From positions 558,001 through 622,000 of the forward strand of contig NZ_AP024650.1 of NCBI RefSeq assembly GCF_019977275.1: 64,000 nucleotides of DNA, written 5' to 3'. The DNA is from Arthrobacter sp. StoSoilB19. Lineage in GTDB: Bacteria > Actinomycetota > Actinomycetes > Actinomycetales > Micrococcaceae. Below the pieces are notes generated by a model. That model saw only the letters and a program-made list of their open reading frames with translations. It searched no databases and was not told the origin of the DNA. Of the stretch, positions 9,449 through 17,641 are shown piece after piece. Position 1 is the stretch's first letter. Every line of letters starts with the position of its first letter. The position numbers and the translations under genes are program-made.

Positions 9449-10410
9449 CGTCCGCTTCGGATAATCTCATCGCCCTTGTCGACGACATGCTCCAGGACGC
9501 CGGTGCAGCCCAGGATGCGGAACTCCGTGACACCCTGGTCGCACTGGGCGCCCTGGCCTCACTGCCCGTACCCGCGCCCACCGGCGAGCTTGCCGCGATG
9601 CTGGCAGCAGGAGGTCCGACAGAAGACGCCGCTTCCGGGAATCTCGAGGGTGAGCAGCGGGTTGAGCAGCCGGGTACCCACCGGGGTGCGCGGCCGGGCG
9701 ATGAACTGGCGCGCCGCCGCCGTCGGCACCGCCCCACCGCGCTGGGCCTGGTCCTCGTGGCGGGAATGGGGCTGGGCGTTGGCGGAGTAGCCGCCAGCTC
9801 CACCGCTCCCGGAGGCAGCCCCATTGAGCACGTGCTGACGGAATGGATGCCGTGGAACCATACGACCGACGCCGCGTCGGCCGCCTCCTCCACCGACGGC
9901 GGGCCAGACGTGGGCGCGGAAGGGGAAGTCACCCAGTCCGGCGCAACTGCCGCACCGGCTGGGGCTGCGGACGCGTCACACCGTGCGTCCCGTTTCCTGC
10001 GCGATCCTGCCGGCCTGTTCGGCGGCACCCGCACGCCGGCGTGTGCCGGCCCCGCCAAGCACGACGCCGGCACAGGTCCAGGGAACTGCGCGGCCGAACC
10101 CGGGGCTGCTGCAGTGGGTGGAGCCGTCGGCGGCATGGATGGCAGCGGACGGGCTGTGCCGGCGGGAACCCCGGCGGATCCAGCTGCGGCCGGACCGGGC
10201 AAGGCCGGGGCGCCGGCACCGGCTACTGTGGCAGGCGGCGTGGACCCGGCCGGGACGGCGCAGAAGGCGGCCGGTTCCGCTGCCACCACCGGCCGGGTGC
10301 CGGGCCAAGGCCAGCCACAAAACCCAGGGACGCTGGAACCAGGGACACAGGGCGCAGGGGGTTCAGAGTCGCAGGGCACAGGCCCCAAGGCCGCCACCCC
10401 GCTGAAGTAG
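9445..10410 (+). CDS. Probable membrane anti-sigma factor with long Ala/Gly/Pro-rich exterior
   Basis: A 321-residue protein inferred to bind and silence the sigma factor encoded just upstream. Layout: a cytoplasmic N-terminal part (1-97) with a helical acidic start (LVDDMLQDAG, ELRDTLVALG) and a basic RRRRRHR stretch before the membrane; one membrane segment (about 98-118); and an outer part of about 200 residues rich in Ala, Gly and Pro with two Cys. There is no zinc-binding anti-sigma HXXXCXXC motif, so it is not a redox ZAS protein; an RsdA-like type is possible. The four-base overlap with the sigma gene supports coupling. Function is inferred from position and topology. Confidence 0.6.
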   Translation: MTSASDNLIALVDDMLQDAGAAQDAELRDTLVALGALASLPVPAPTGELAAMLAAGGPTEDAASGNLEGEQRVEQPGTHRGARPGDELARRRRRHRPTALGLVLVAGMGLGVGGVAASSTAPGGSPIEHVLTEWMPWNHTTDAASAASSTDGGPDVGAEGEVTQSGATAAPAGAADASHRASRFLRDPAGLFGGTRTPACAGPAKHDAGTGPGNCAAEPGAAAVGGAVGGMDGSGRAVPAGTPADPAAAGPGKAGAPAPATVAGGVDPAGTAQKAAGSAATTGRVPGQGQPQNPGTLEPGTQGAGGSESQGTGPKAATPLK

Positions 10411-10435
10411 CTGAAGCATGACAGGACGGGCAGCG

Positions 10436-10441
10436 TAGGCT
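10436..10441 (+). promoter_or_regulatory. -10 box of probable leaderless promoter (CoA-binding protein)
   Basis: TAGGCT ends exactly six bases before the ATG at 10448, and there is no good ribosome site between them. The same box and spacing occur at the YjbR gene. Confidence 0.5.
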
Positions 10442-10447
10442 GATCCC

Positions 10448-10873
10448 ATGGGCCACACGAACGATCCCGCAGTCATCGAACGCCTTCTGCGAACCAAGGG
10501 CCGGTGGGCCATCGTCGGACTCACCACCAATGAGTGGCGCTCCGCCTACGACGTCTCGCTGATGATCCGCGACCGGCTCGGCATGGAGATCATCCCCGTC
10601 AACCTGAACGGCGACACAGTCCACGGCGAACCCGGCTATCGCACCCTCGGCGACATCCCGGCGGACAAGCAGCCCATCGACGTCGTGGACTGCTTTGTGA
10701 ACTCGCAGAAGGTGGGCAGCGTGGTGGACCAGGCCATTGCCGCCGGGGCGAAAGCCGTGTGGCTGCAGCTGGGGGTCATCGACGAGGCAGCGGCGGAACG
10801 TGCCAAGGCGGCGGGGCTGGACGTGGTGATGAATCTGTGCCCGGCGCAGCTTGCCTGGAAGTACAACCTTTAG
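10448..10873 (+). CDS. CoA-binding domain protein (YccU-like)
   Basis: A 141-residue stand-alone CoA-binding Rossmann domain. Features: IVGLTTNEWRSAYDVSLMIRDRLGMEIIPVNLNG, which forms the first nucleotide-binding strand-turn-helix; the GYRTLGDIP loop; DVVDCFVNSQKVGSVVDQAIAAGAKAVWLQLGV; and NLCPAQLAWKY at the end. Proteins of this type bind CoA but their physiological role is poorly defined. The last four bases overlap, tail to tail, the stop codon of the oxygenase gene on the other strand. It is likely transcribed alone, from a promoter that would make a leaderless mRNA. Confidence 0.85.
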   Translation: MGHTNDPAVIERLLRTKGRWAIVGLTTNEWRSAYDVSLMIRDRLGMEIIPVNLNGDTVHGEPGYRTLGDIPADKQPIDVVDCFVNSQKVGSVVDQAIAAGAKAVWLQLGVIDEAAAERAKAAGLDVVMNLCPAQLAWKYNL

Positions 10874-11898
10874 CGCTTCATCAACTCCGGATAGTGCCGT
10901 TCGGTCACGTCCGGGTGTGCCCGCATCCGGCCCTTGAGCATGTTGAGGCCGAACGATGCCAGGAGCGGGTTGTCCGGATCGTCCGTGATACCCCGGGCAG
11001 CCGCCTTTAGCTCGGGTGCCAGGGGGACGGGCTCGATGACCGCGTCGAGCCGCGGCGACCAGAAGAACGGCACCGAGTACCGGTCGACGCCCGGTGGCGG
11101 TGCCTGGACGCGGTGGATGGTCGCCGCCAGGTATCCCGCCGTGGCTACTTCGAGCATCTCGCCAAGGTTCACCACCAGTGCCCCCGGCAGGGGCTCCACA
11201 GGCAGCCACTGGGTGGTTCCGGGCGGCAGCACTTCCAGGCCGCCCACGTTGTCCTGCAGCAGGAGGGTTACGAAGCCGTAGTCCGCGTGCGAGCCAACGC
11301 CCTGGTCCCCGGCCGCTTCCACCACGCCGCCCACGTAGTGGACCAGCTTGCCCATCCATGCCGGTGAATCCCGGAAGGGCCCGTCGAAGTAGTCCTCCGG
11401 CAGCTGGAGCGAAACGGCGATTGCCCTCAACAGTTCCATGCCCACGCCGGACATCAGCTCCGCCCACTCCATGGCAGCAGGCTTCAGCTCGGGGAATGTT
11501 TCATCGGGCCAGAGATTGGGACCCTGCAGCAGCCAGTAAGGCTGGCTGTCCGGGTAGTCCCGCACCGGCTCGCGCTCCGGTGAATAGTCGATCTGCTCCC
11601 GAGCGTCGGCCCGGCCCTGGGTCACCTCGGTGCCCATGCGCGTGTAGCCACGGAAGTGGGGGGAGAGGCGGTTGTCCAGCTTCATCCGCTCCTCAAGGGG
11701 CAGGTCGAAGAAGCGCTGAATAGTGTCCAGGAGCTCTTCGGCCTGTCCCGGGCGGCCACCATAACCGGTGACCTGGAAGAACCCGATGTCGTGGGTGGCG
11801 TGCCGCAGCTGGTCGATGAACTCCGGGCTGAATGTGCCGTCGGCCCGCCGGGCGGCACGCAGGTCCAGAACAGGTATGGCTCCCTGGTCGCGTGACAT
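10870..11898 (-). CDS. 2-oxoglutarate/Fe(II)-dependent oxygenase, isopenicillin-N-synthase-like
   Basis: A 342-residue non-haem iron oxygenase. The iron triad is visible: His204 and Asp206 in SHADYGF and His262 in ATIHRV. The 2-oxoglutarate-binding Arg273-X-Ser275 (RYSVPFF) follows. The N-terminal DIN-type region (IGFFQVTGYG, FFDLPLEERMKL) and REQIDYSPERE are also typical. Substrates in this family range from amino acids to plant-hormone-like molecules and cannot be predicted. It is divergent from the YjbR gene with 45 bp between starts, and ends tail to tail with the CoA-binding protein, overlapping by four bases. Confidence 0.88.
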   Translation of the reverse strand: MSRDQGAIPVLDLRAARRADGTFSPEFIDQLRHATHDIGFFQVTGYGGRPGQAEELLDTIQRFFDLPLEERMKLDNRLSPHFRGYTRMGTEVTQGRADAREQIDYSPEREPVRDYPDSQPYWLLQGPNLWPDETFPELKPAAMEWAELMSGVGMELLRAIAVSLQLPEDYFDGPFRDSPAWMGKLVHYVGGVVEAAGDQGVGSHADYGFVTLLLQDNVGGLEVLPPGTTQWLPVEPLPGALVVNLGEMLEVATAGYLAATIHRVQAPPPGVDRYSVPFFWSPRLDAVIEPVPLAPELKAAARGITDDPDNPLLASFGLNMLKGRMRAHPDVTERHYPELMKR

Positions 11899-11931
11899 GT
11901 TCGCAGACTAGCACCGCGCAGGTCTGCTTTA

Positions 11932-11937
11932 TAGGCT
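11932..11937 (+). promoter_or_regulatory. -10 box of probable leaderless promoter (YjbR protein)
   Basis: TAGGCT ends six bases before the ATG at 11944 in a 45-bp divergent region. No ribosome site is present. Confidence 0.5.
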
Positions 11938-11943
11938 TCCGTT

Positions 11944-12357
11944 ATGGACCCAAGTGCGCTGCGGAAGATCTGCCTTTCGTTTCCCGGAGCCTATGAGGAT
12001 TTTCCGTTCGGACCGGAGACTTCGGTCTTCAAGGTCCGTGCCGGGACTGCCGGGGGAGCGCGGCACGAGGCTAAACTGTTTGCCCTGTCGTCCATGGACG
12101 AACGCGATTTCTACGTGAACTTGAAGTGCGAGCCGGCCCTGGCCGTGCAGCTGCGCGCGGTACACCCGGCAATCACCGGGGCGTGGCACATGAACAAGAC
12201 CCACTGGAATGGTGTGCGCATCGACGGGTCGCTGCCGGACGGGATGATCCGGGACATGGTGGAGGACTCCTACGACCTTGTGGTGTCAGGCTTGAGCCGG
12301 AAGCAGCAGGATCAACTGGGGTGGGCACGCCTCGAAAGGGCAGGCGGCGATGATTGA
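11944..12357 (+). CDS. MmcQ/YjbR family protein
   Basis: A 137-residue protein of the MmcQ/YjbR family, whose fold resembles the C-terminal DNA-binding domain of transcription factors; function unknown. Family signs: LRKICLSFPGAYEDFPFG near the start, FALSS...FYVNLKCEP, and AWHMNKTHWNGVRIDGSLPD with the conserved Lys-Thr-His-Trp. No ribosome site precedes the ATG. The next gene (DUF1990) begins inside its last eight bases, so it heads a likely five-gene run (YjbR, DUF1990, ABM monooxygenase, DUF503) of tightly packed small genes ending at a hairpin. Confidence 0.85.
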   Translation: MDPSALRKICLSFPGAYEDFPFGPETSVFKVRAGTAGGARHEAKLFALSSMDERDFYVNLKCEPALAVQLRAVHPAITGAWHMNKTHWNGVRIDGSLPDGMIRDMVEDSYDLVVSGLSRKQQDQLGWARLERAGGDD

Positions 12358-12892
12358 CGCGGGAAGACTCGGCTATCCGGGAATTGGCGGCACGGAGCAC
12401 GGCGTCGCGCCAGTGGGGTACGACCGCGTCCTTGAGGAAGCCCGCCTGGGTACCGGCCTTGGCGTCTACCGGCGCGTGGCGGACGGCATCCTGGGCTGGG
12501 AACTGCAGCGGAGGGCTGGCCTCACGGTGCGGGCAGACGCGCCAAGGGCTGTGCCCGGGGCACACGTGGTGAGCGGTTTCGGCGTCGGGCCCTTCCGCCT
12601 GCCCGCGCCCTGCCAGGTGGTGTGGGCGCGGGAGCCGGCACCGGACGGTGTTCCCCAATCCGCCGGGTTTGGTTACGGGACGCTGCCCGGCCACCCCGCC
12701 CGTGGCGAGGAATCCTTCGAGGTGGAGATCAACAGCCACGGAGAGGTGTGGCTGCGGATCCGTGCTTTCAGCAGGCCTGCCAACTGGTTCTACGCCGCCG
12801 GTGGCCTGGTCACCCGCGCGGCACAGCGCTACGTTACTTCCCGGTACATTGAAGGGGCACGCACCCTCGCCGCGGAAGGAACATCCCAGTGA
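12350..12892 (+). CDS. DUF1990 family protein
   Basis: A 180-residue DUF1990 protein. Typical features: LGYPGIGGTEHG near the start, ELQRRAGLTVRADAPRAVPGAHV in the middle, FGYGTLPGHPARGEESFEV with an absolutely typical Gly-His-Pro/Glu-Glu stretch, and FSRPANWFYAAGGLVTRAAQRYVTSRYI at the end. No signal peptide is seen. Function unknown; some members were proposed to bind lipid-like ligands, which I cannot support here. The ATG lies inside the end of the YjbR gene and the stop overlaps the next GTG by four bases, so translation is coupled on both sides. Confidence 0.88.
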   Translation: MIDAGRLGYPGIGGTEHGVAPVGYDRVLEEARLGTGLGVYRRVADGILGWELQRRAGLTVRADAPRAVPGAHVVSGFGVGPFRLPAPCQVVWAREPAPDGVPQSAGFGYGTLPGHPARGEESFEVEINSHGEVWLRIRAFSRPANWFYAAGGLVTRAAQRYVTSRYIEGARTLAAEGTSQ

Positions 12893-13209
12893 TCTTTATC
12901 GTCGTCAAGTTCAAGGTCAAGCCCGATTGGTCCGGGCGCTGGCTCGATCTGGTGGCAGACTTCACCCGGGCTACCCGGGAGGAGCCGGGCAACCTGTGGT
13001 TCGACTGGTCCCGAAGTGTGGACGATCCCAACGAGTTCGTCCTGGTGGAAGCGTTCAAGGACGACGCCGCGGGAGACCATGTCAACAGCGGCCACTTCAA
13101 GAAGGCCATGGCCGACATGCCCCAGGCACTCGCCGAAACACCCAGGATCATCAGCCGCCAGCTGGACGGCGAAGGCTGGGACCTGATGGGTGAGCTCACC
13201 ATCGAGTAA
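12889..13209 (+). CDS. Antibiotic biosynthesis monooxygenase (ABM)-fold protein, putative quinol monooxygenase
   Basis: A 106-residue single ABM domain (dimeric ferredoxin-like fold). It shows VVKFKVKPDWSGRWLDLVADFTRATREEPGNLWFDWSRSVD at the start, then the FVLVEAFKDDAAGDHVNSGHFKKAM block with the conserved His used in cofactor-free oxygenation by YgiN-type quinol monooxygenases. The GTG start overlaps the DUF1990 stop by four bases. Enzymatic activity is inferred; other ABM proteins degrade haem or only bind small molecules. Confidence 0.8.
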   Translation: MIFIVVKFKVKPDWSGRWLDLVADFTRATREEPGNLWFDWSRSVDDPNEFVLVEAFKDDAAGDHVNSGHFKKAMADMPQALAETPRIISRQLDGEGWDLMGELTIE

Positions 13210-13223
13210 AGACAGGGGCGGCC

Positions 13224-13517
13224 ATGTGGATCGGCTGGATCGAGTTCGACATCCTCCTTGGGGACGTGCAGAGCCTGAAGGAAAAGCGCTCCGTCGTCAG
13301 GCCGCTCCTTGCCGAGCTCAAACGCCGCTTCGAGGTGTCAGTCGCCGAAGTCGGGGACCATGCCCAGTACCGGCGCTCGCAGGTCGGCGTTGGCCTGGTG
13401 GCAGCTGACCGGGCCCATCTCGTGGAGGTGCTGGCCGCCGTCGAACGTTTTGTGGCAGCCCGGCCGGAGTTCGAGCTGCTCAGTGCACGGCAGCGGGAGC
13501 TGCACAGCGAGGACTGA
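13224..13517 (+). CDS. DUF503 (YlxP-like) protein
   Basis: A 97-residue DUF503 protein. The family signature LKEKRSVVRPLLAELKRRFEVSVAEVG is complete, followed by the strand-rich VGVGLVAAD segment. YlxP homologues in other bacteria sit in the nusA-infB-rbfA region and are linked to ribosome maturation, but here the gene lies at the end of a run of small genes and its role is unproven. The ATG follows AGGGGCGGCC. A hairpin after the stop ends the unit. Confidence 0.85.
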   Translation: MWIGWIEFDILLGDVQSLKEKRSVVRPLLAELKRRFEVSVAEVGDHAQYRRSQVGVGLVAADRAHLVEVLAAVERFVAARPEFELLSARQRELHSED

Positions 13518-13531
13518 ACCGGTCCTTAAAT

Positions 13532-13579
13532 GCGGACGGACACCCAAAGCCCTCTCTATGGGCTTGAGTGTCCGTCCGC
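13532..13579. terminator. Hairpin between converging DUF503 and purL genes
   Basis: A 12-bp stem (13532-13543 with 13568-13579) continues after a small internal bulge into a 6-bp inner stem (13547-13552 with 13560-13565). It sits between converging stops and probably ends both transcripts. Confidence 0.7.
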
Positions 13580-13591
13580 GTTCTGTGGGGC

Positions 13592-15901
13592 CTAGCCGAA
13601 GTACTTCGGCAGGGTCCCTTCGTGGGCTTCGCGGAGCGCGTCCAGGGACAGGCCCTCCACGCCGTTGATCTCCAGCTTGCCGCTGGCCGCGTCCACCACG
13701 CCGATGCGGGTGTGGGTGAAGCCGCGGGCGGTGCACATGTCCGTGAAGCGGACTTCCTCGGAGCGGGGGACGCCCACAACGGCACGGCCCTGGGACTCGG
13801 AGAACAGGGCCGTGAACAGGTCCACGCCGTCCCGGTCCATGACGTCCTGCAGCGCGATCCGGGCACCCACGCCGTAGCGCAGCGAGGACTCCACCAGGGC
13901 AGCCGCGAGGCCGCCTTCGGAGAGGTCGTGGGCGGAGTCGATCATGCCGTCGCGGGACGCGTTGATCAGGATCTCGCCCAGCGCGCGCTCGGCCTCGAGG
14001 TCCACCTTCGGCGGCTGTCCGCCCAGGTGTCCGCGCATGTTGGCCCATTCGGAACCGTCCAGCTCGGCGCCCGTGGTGCCCAGCAGGTAGATCGCCTGGC
14101 CATCCTCACGCCAGCCCGACGGCGTGCGGCGCGCAACGTCGTCGAGCTTGCCCAGGACTGCCACCACCGGGGAGGGGTGGATGGGCGTGGTGCCGGTCTG
14201 GTTGTAGAGCGAGACGTTGCCGCCGGTGACAGGGATGCCCAGCACCATGCAGGCGTCGGACAGGCCGCGGATGGCTTCGGCAAGCTGCCACATGACGTCC
14301 GGGTCCTCGGGGGAGCCGAAGTTCAGGCAGTCGCTGACGGCCATGGGGATGGCGCCTGCGGTGGCTACGTTGCGGTAGGCCTCGGCCAGTGCCAGCTGCG
14401 CGCCGTGGTACGGGTCCAGGTAGGTGTAGCGGCCGTTGGCGTCGGTGGCCAGGGCAACGCCCAGGCCGGTTTCCTCGTCCACGCGCACCACGCCGGCGTC
14501 GTCGGGGAACGCCATGGAGGTGTTGCCGCCCACGTAGCGGTCGTACTGGTTGGTGATCCAGGACTTGGAGCACATGTTCGGCGACGCCACCAGTTCGGTG
14601 ACGGCCTTGGCCAGCTCAGCGGGGGCGGCCGGGCGGCCGGCGTCCTGCACGGAACCGGTGAAGGTGTCCGCCTGCACGGCATCCTGCCACTCGGGGCGGG
14701 CGAACGGGCGGTCGTAGACCGGGCCGTCGTGCGCCACGGTGCGGGGATCGACGTCGACAATCACCTCGCCTTCCCAGGTGACGATCAGGCGGCCGGTATC
14801 GGTCACCTCGCCCAGCCAGGAGTACTCCACGGCCCATTTGTCCATCACGGCCTCGAACGCTTCCACGTTCTCCGGGGTGACAACGGCCATCATGCGTTCC
14901 TGGGACTCGGACATCAGGATCTCGCCCGGGGTCAGCGTGGGGTCGCGCAGCAGGACGGAAGTCAGCTCAACCTGCATGCCGCCGTCGCCGTTGGAAGCAA
15001 GTTCCGACGTGGCGCAGGAGATGCCGGCGGCGCCAAGGTCCTGGATGCCTTCCACCAGGGAGCCCTTGAAGAGCTCCAGGCAGCACTCGATGAGGACCTT
15101 CTCGGCGAAGGGGTCGCCCACCTGGACGGCGGGGCGCTTGGAGGGCTTGGTGTCGTCGAACGACTCGGAGGCCAGCACGGAGGCGCCGCCGATGCCGTCG
15201 CCGCCGGTGCGCGCACCGAACAGGACCACCTTGTTGCCCTTGCCGGAGGCGTTGGCCAGGCGGATGTCCTCGTGCCGCATGACGCCGACTGCCAGGGCGT
15301 TGACCAGCGGGTTGCCCTGGTACACGGAGTCGAACACCATCTCGCCGCCGATGTTTGGCAGGCCCAGGGAGTTGCCGTAACCACCGATGCCCGCAACGGC
15401 ACCATGCATGACGCGGGCGGTGTCCGGGTGGTCGATTGCGCCGAAGCGCAGCGGGTCCATGACGGCCACGGGGCGGGCGCCCATGGAGATGATGTCGCGG
15501 ACAATGCCGCCGATGCCGGTGGCCGCGCCCTGGTAGGGCTCAACGAACGACGGCGAGTTGTGCGATTCGATCTTGAAGGTCACGGCCCAGCCGTCCCCCA
15601 GGTTGGTCACGCCGGCGTTTTCGCCGATGCCCACCAGCATGTCCTTCTTCATTTCCTCGGTGACCTTCTGGCCGAACTGGCGCAGATGGTTCTTGGAGGA
15701 CTTGTAGGAGCAGTGCTCGCTCCACATGACGGAGTACATGGCCAGTTCGGCGCCCGTGGGGCGGCGGCCCAGGACCTTGACGATCTCGTCGAACTCGTTC
15801 CGCTTCAGGCCGAGTTCGGCCCAGGGAAGTTCGGTGTCCGGGGTCTTGGCCGCGTTCTCGACCGTGTCGATGTTGAACTTCTTGGTGGTTTCCGTGGTCA
15901 C
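13592..15901 (-). CDS. purL: Phosphoribosylformylglycinamidine synthase, PurL subunit
   Basis: The 769-residue synthetase subunit of the three-protein FGAM synthase. It uses ATP and ammonia from PurQ to convert FGAR to FGAM in purine synthesis. Small-PurL features: [15 protein letters not shown] near 65-80, [21 protein letters not shown], the Gly-rich [33 protein letters not shown], and a second AIRS-like half with [12 protein letters not shown] and [12 protein letters not shown]. Its start overlaps the purQ stop by four bases. It is the last gene of the purSQL operon and converges on DUF503 across a hairpin. Confidence 0.97.
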   Translation of the reverse strand: MTTETTKKFNIDTVENAAKTPDTELPWAELGLKRNEFDEIVKVLGRRPTGAELAMYSVMWSEHCSYKSSKNHLRQFGQKVTEEMKKDMLVGIGENAGVTNLGDGWAVTFKIESHNSPSFVEPYQGAATGIGGIVRDIISMGARPVAVMDPLRFGAIDHPDTARVMHGAVAGIGGYGNSLGLPNIGGEMVFDSVYQGNPLVNALAVGVMRHEDIRLANASGKGNKVVLFGARTGGDGIGGASVLASESFDDTKPSKRPAVQVGDPFAEKVLIECCLELFKGSLVEGIQDLGAAGISCATSELASNGDGGMQVELTSVLLRDPTLTPGEILMSESQERMMAVVTPENVEAFEAVMDKWAVEYSWLGEVTDTGRLIVTWEGEVIVDVDPRTVAHDGPVYDRPFARPEWQDAVQADTFTGSVQDAGRPAAPAELAKAVTELVASPNMCSKSWITNQYDRYVGGNTSMAFPDDAGVVRVDEETGLGVALATDANGRYTYLDPYHGAQLALAEAYRNVATAGAIPMAVSDCLNFGSPEDPDVMWQLAEAIRGLSDACMVLGIPVTGGNVSLYNQTGTTPIHPSPVVAVLGKLDDVARRTPSGWREDGQAIYLLGTTGAELDGSEWANMRGHLGGQPPKVDLEAERALGEILINASRDGMIDSAHDLSEGGLAAALVESSLRYGVGARIALQDVMDRDGVDLFTALFSESQGRAVVGVPRSEEVRFTDMCTARGFTHTRIGVVDAASGKLEINGVEGLSLDALREAHEGTLPKYFG

Positions 15902-16671
15902 TTGTCGCCTCCCACAATCTTGTTCAGGACGGAGGTGAAGAAGCCCAGGCCGTCGGTGTCGGAACCGCCGATGCCGTCCAGCGATTCGGGCCCGAAGCCC
16001 GGCTCCACGGCGTGTTCGGGGTGCGGCATGAGGCCCACCACGTTGCCGGCGGCATTGGAGATGCCGGCGATGTCGCGGCGGGAGCCGTTCGGGTTGAAGC
16101 CCACATAGCGGAAGACAACGCGGCCCTCAGCCTCAAGGGCGTCCAGGGTCTTCTCGTCCGCGATGTACTGGCCATCCTGGTTCTTGAGCGGGATGGTGAT
16201 CTCCTGGCCCGCCTGGTAGTCCAGGGTCCACGCAGTGTTGCTGTTCTCGACACGCAGCACCTGGTCGCGGCAGAGGAACTTCAGGTGGTCGTTCTTGATC
16301 ATCGATCCGGGCAGCAGGTGCGACTCGGTGAGGATCTGGAAGCCGTTGCAGATGCCGAGGACCGGCAGCTTGGCATCGGAGTTGGCGGCGTCGATGATTT
16401 TGGACATCAACGGCGCGAAGCGGGCAATGGCGCCGGCGCGGAGGTAGTCGCCGTAAGAGAAGCCGCCGGGGATGACCACGGCATCCACGTCGCCGAGCTG
16501 GCTGTCGCCATGCCAAAGTTCGACGGCGGTGCCGCCCGCAAGGCGCACGGCGCGGGCGGCGTCGCGGTCATCAAGGGTGCCGGGGAAGGTAACGACGCCG
16601 ATGCGGGCGCCGGCGAGGCGCGGCTCCGCCGCGACTGCGACGGCTTCGCCGATCAGGGGGAGTTCAGTCAT
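15898..16671 (-). CDS. purQ: Phosphoribosylformylglycinamidine synthase, glutaminase subunit PurQ
   Basis: A 257-residue class I glutamine amidotransferase that hydrolyses glutamine and feeds ammonia to PurL. The nucleophile Cys is in [10 protein letters not shown], and the His/Glu of the triad are in [10 protein letters not shown]. The [15 protein letters not shown] start of the domain is preceded by an extra segment of about 23 residues. ATG 16671 was chosen over an upstream in-frame start because it begins two bases after the purS stop codon (TGA C ATG), the expected coupling. Its end overlaps purL by four bases. Confidence 0.96.
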   Translation of the reverse strand: MTELPLIGEAVAVAAEPRLAGARIGVVTFPGTLDDRDAARAVRLAGGTAVELWHGDSQLGDVDAVVIPGGFSYGDYLRAGAIARFAPLMSKIIDAANSDAKLPVLGICNGFQILTESHLLPGSMIKNDHLKFLCRDQVLRVENSNTAWTLDYQAGQEITIPLKNQDGQYIADEKTLDALEAEGRVVFRYVGFNPNGSRRDIAGISNAAGNVVGLMPHPEHAVEPGFGPESLDGIGGSDTDGLGFFTSVLNKIVGGDK

Positions 16672-16672
16672 G

Positions 16673-16924
16673 TCAGGCCTCGACGACCTCGACGTTGACG
16701 ACATCTTCGATCACGGGGTTGGACAGGAGGGTCTCGGCGGCGTCGCGGGCCTGGGCCAGGATTTCCTCGGTCACCTCGCCGTCGACCGTCAGTTCGAAAC
16801 GCTTGCCCTGGCGGACAGAGCTGAAGCTGGTGAAGCCCAGCCGGGGGAGAGCGCCGACGATCGCCTTCCCCTGCGGGTCCAGAATCTCGGGCTTGGGCAT
16901 GACGTCAACAACGATCCGGGGCAT
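16673..16924 (-). CDS. purS: Phosphoribosylformylglycinamidine synthase subunit PurS
   Basis: The 83-residue small structural subunit that bridges PurL and PurQ in the FGAM synthase complex. It starts [21 protein letters not shown], a standard PurS opening, followed by [21 protein letters not shown] and ending [21 protein letters not shown]. The ATG at 16924 fits the family length; the frame extends upstream without features. It is first in the purSQL operon. A possible -10 (TAGAAT at 17062-17067 on the minus strand) would give a leader of about 130 nt in which I recognise no riboswitch. Confidence 0.94.
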   Translation of the reverse strand: MPRIVVDVMPKPEILDPQGKAIVGALPRLGFTSFSSVRQGKRFELTVDGEVTEEILAQARDAAETLLSNPVIEDVVNVEVVEA

Positions 16925-17181
16925 CCGGCAACTCCTGTGCGTGAGCTTGGGTAAGGGCGCAGCGGAGTGGTGCCGTCTCACGCCGTACCGGGGTTGGGGG
17001 GACTGTTGGTCACCTGCGTTGGTTCACCATGAGGTCGGGCGCTCCGCGAGCTTGCCTTACCATTCTACCGGGCCGGGCGCACCCCTTTGCATCCGGCCTC
17101 CTGGGCAGCCGGGCGGCCGGGAATGAACCGGGGACGGGGGCGCCCCTGGGCGGGGTTATGGAGTTGCCGGAGGGCGTTCAC

Positions 17182-17187
17182 TAGAGT
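17182..17187 (+). promoter_or_regulatory. -10 box of probable leaderless promoter (small membrane protein)
   Basis: TAGAGT ends exactly six bases before the ATG at 17194, with no ribosome site between them. Confidence 0.45.
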
Positions 17188-17193
17188 TGCTGA

Positions 17194-17379
17194 ATGGGAG
17201 AAAATTCGAAGTCCGTGCTGTTGCCGATGGTTGCCGCGGCCGTGTTCGCCGGCCTGGGCAGGATGGTGTTTCAAAAAGTGAAGGCGGACCGCCTGGCCCG
17301 GGAGACGCGGGTAGCCGGTCCTGTGGATGAAAAAACCAGGCAATGGATCAGTGACGTGGTGCGCACTCCCCGCCAGTAG
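17194..17379 (+). CDS. Small probable membrane protein, 61 residues, unknown
   Basis: Residues 7-26 (SVLLPMVAAAVFAGLGRMVF) form a likely membrane helix. They are followed by a basic segment (KVKADRLARETR) and a hydrophilic C-terminus (DEKTRQWISDVV), which would lie inside the cell. Codon use is normal for the genome (mostly G/C third bases), and a -10 box six bases before the ATG plus a textbook terminator after the stop mark it as its own transcription unit. I recognise no family. It is divergent from purS. Confidence 0.6.
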   Translation: MGENSKSVLLPMVAAAVFAGLGRMVFQKVKADRLARETRVAGPVDEKTRQWISDVVRTPRQ

Positions 17380-17404
17380 TTTCGCCTGCGGTCTCTCGTC
17401 TGCC

Positions 17405-17429
17405 AGGGCGTCCTTCGGGGCGCCCTTTT
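17405..17429 (+). terminator. Rho-independent terminator with UUCG tetraloop
   Basis: A 9-bp stem (17405-17413 with 17418-17426, one G-U pair) capped by TTCG and followed by TTT, 25 bp after the small membrane protein stop. Confidence 0.85.
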
Positions 17430-17555
17430 CCATGCCTGTTTCCGGGTCCTGCGGGCCAACGCCCCACCCCCGTATGACAAGCGGAAAATTCTCAAATGTG
17501 CCCTATGTCATATCGTGCTCTCAGTCTGTACTCTGTGAACAGTCTGGTCTCAGCA

Positions 17556-17574
17556 AATTACAAAACCTGTAATT
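17556..17574. promoter_or_regulatory. Inverted repeat upstream of subtilase gene (possible operator)
   Basis: AATTACA and TGTAATT form 7-bp arms around AAACC, 68 bp before the subtilase start. The region 17480-17580 is clearly more A+T-rich than its surroundings, as expected for a promoter. No regulator can be named. Confidence 0.35.
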
Positions 17575-17641
17575 CCCTCTGCAGTTCCAGTCGTTCGGGC
17601 TGCCCACCAAGGCTGGGCGGTACATCGTGAAAGGGTTGCAC

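Noticed and set aside
13568..16108. An 846-residue frame on the plus strand opposite purL
   Set aside because: It is antisense to a certain purL; low-complexity Gly/Ala/His/Val content is a shadow of the G+C-rich codon pattern.
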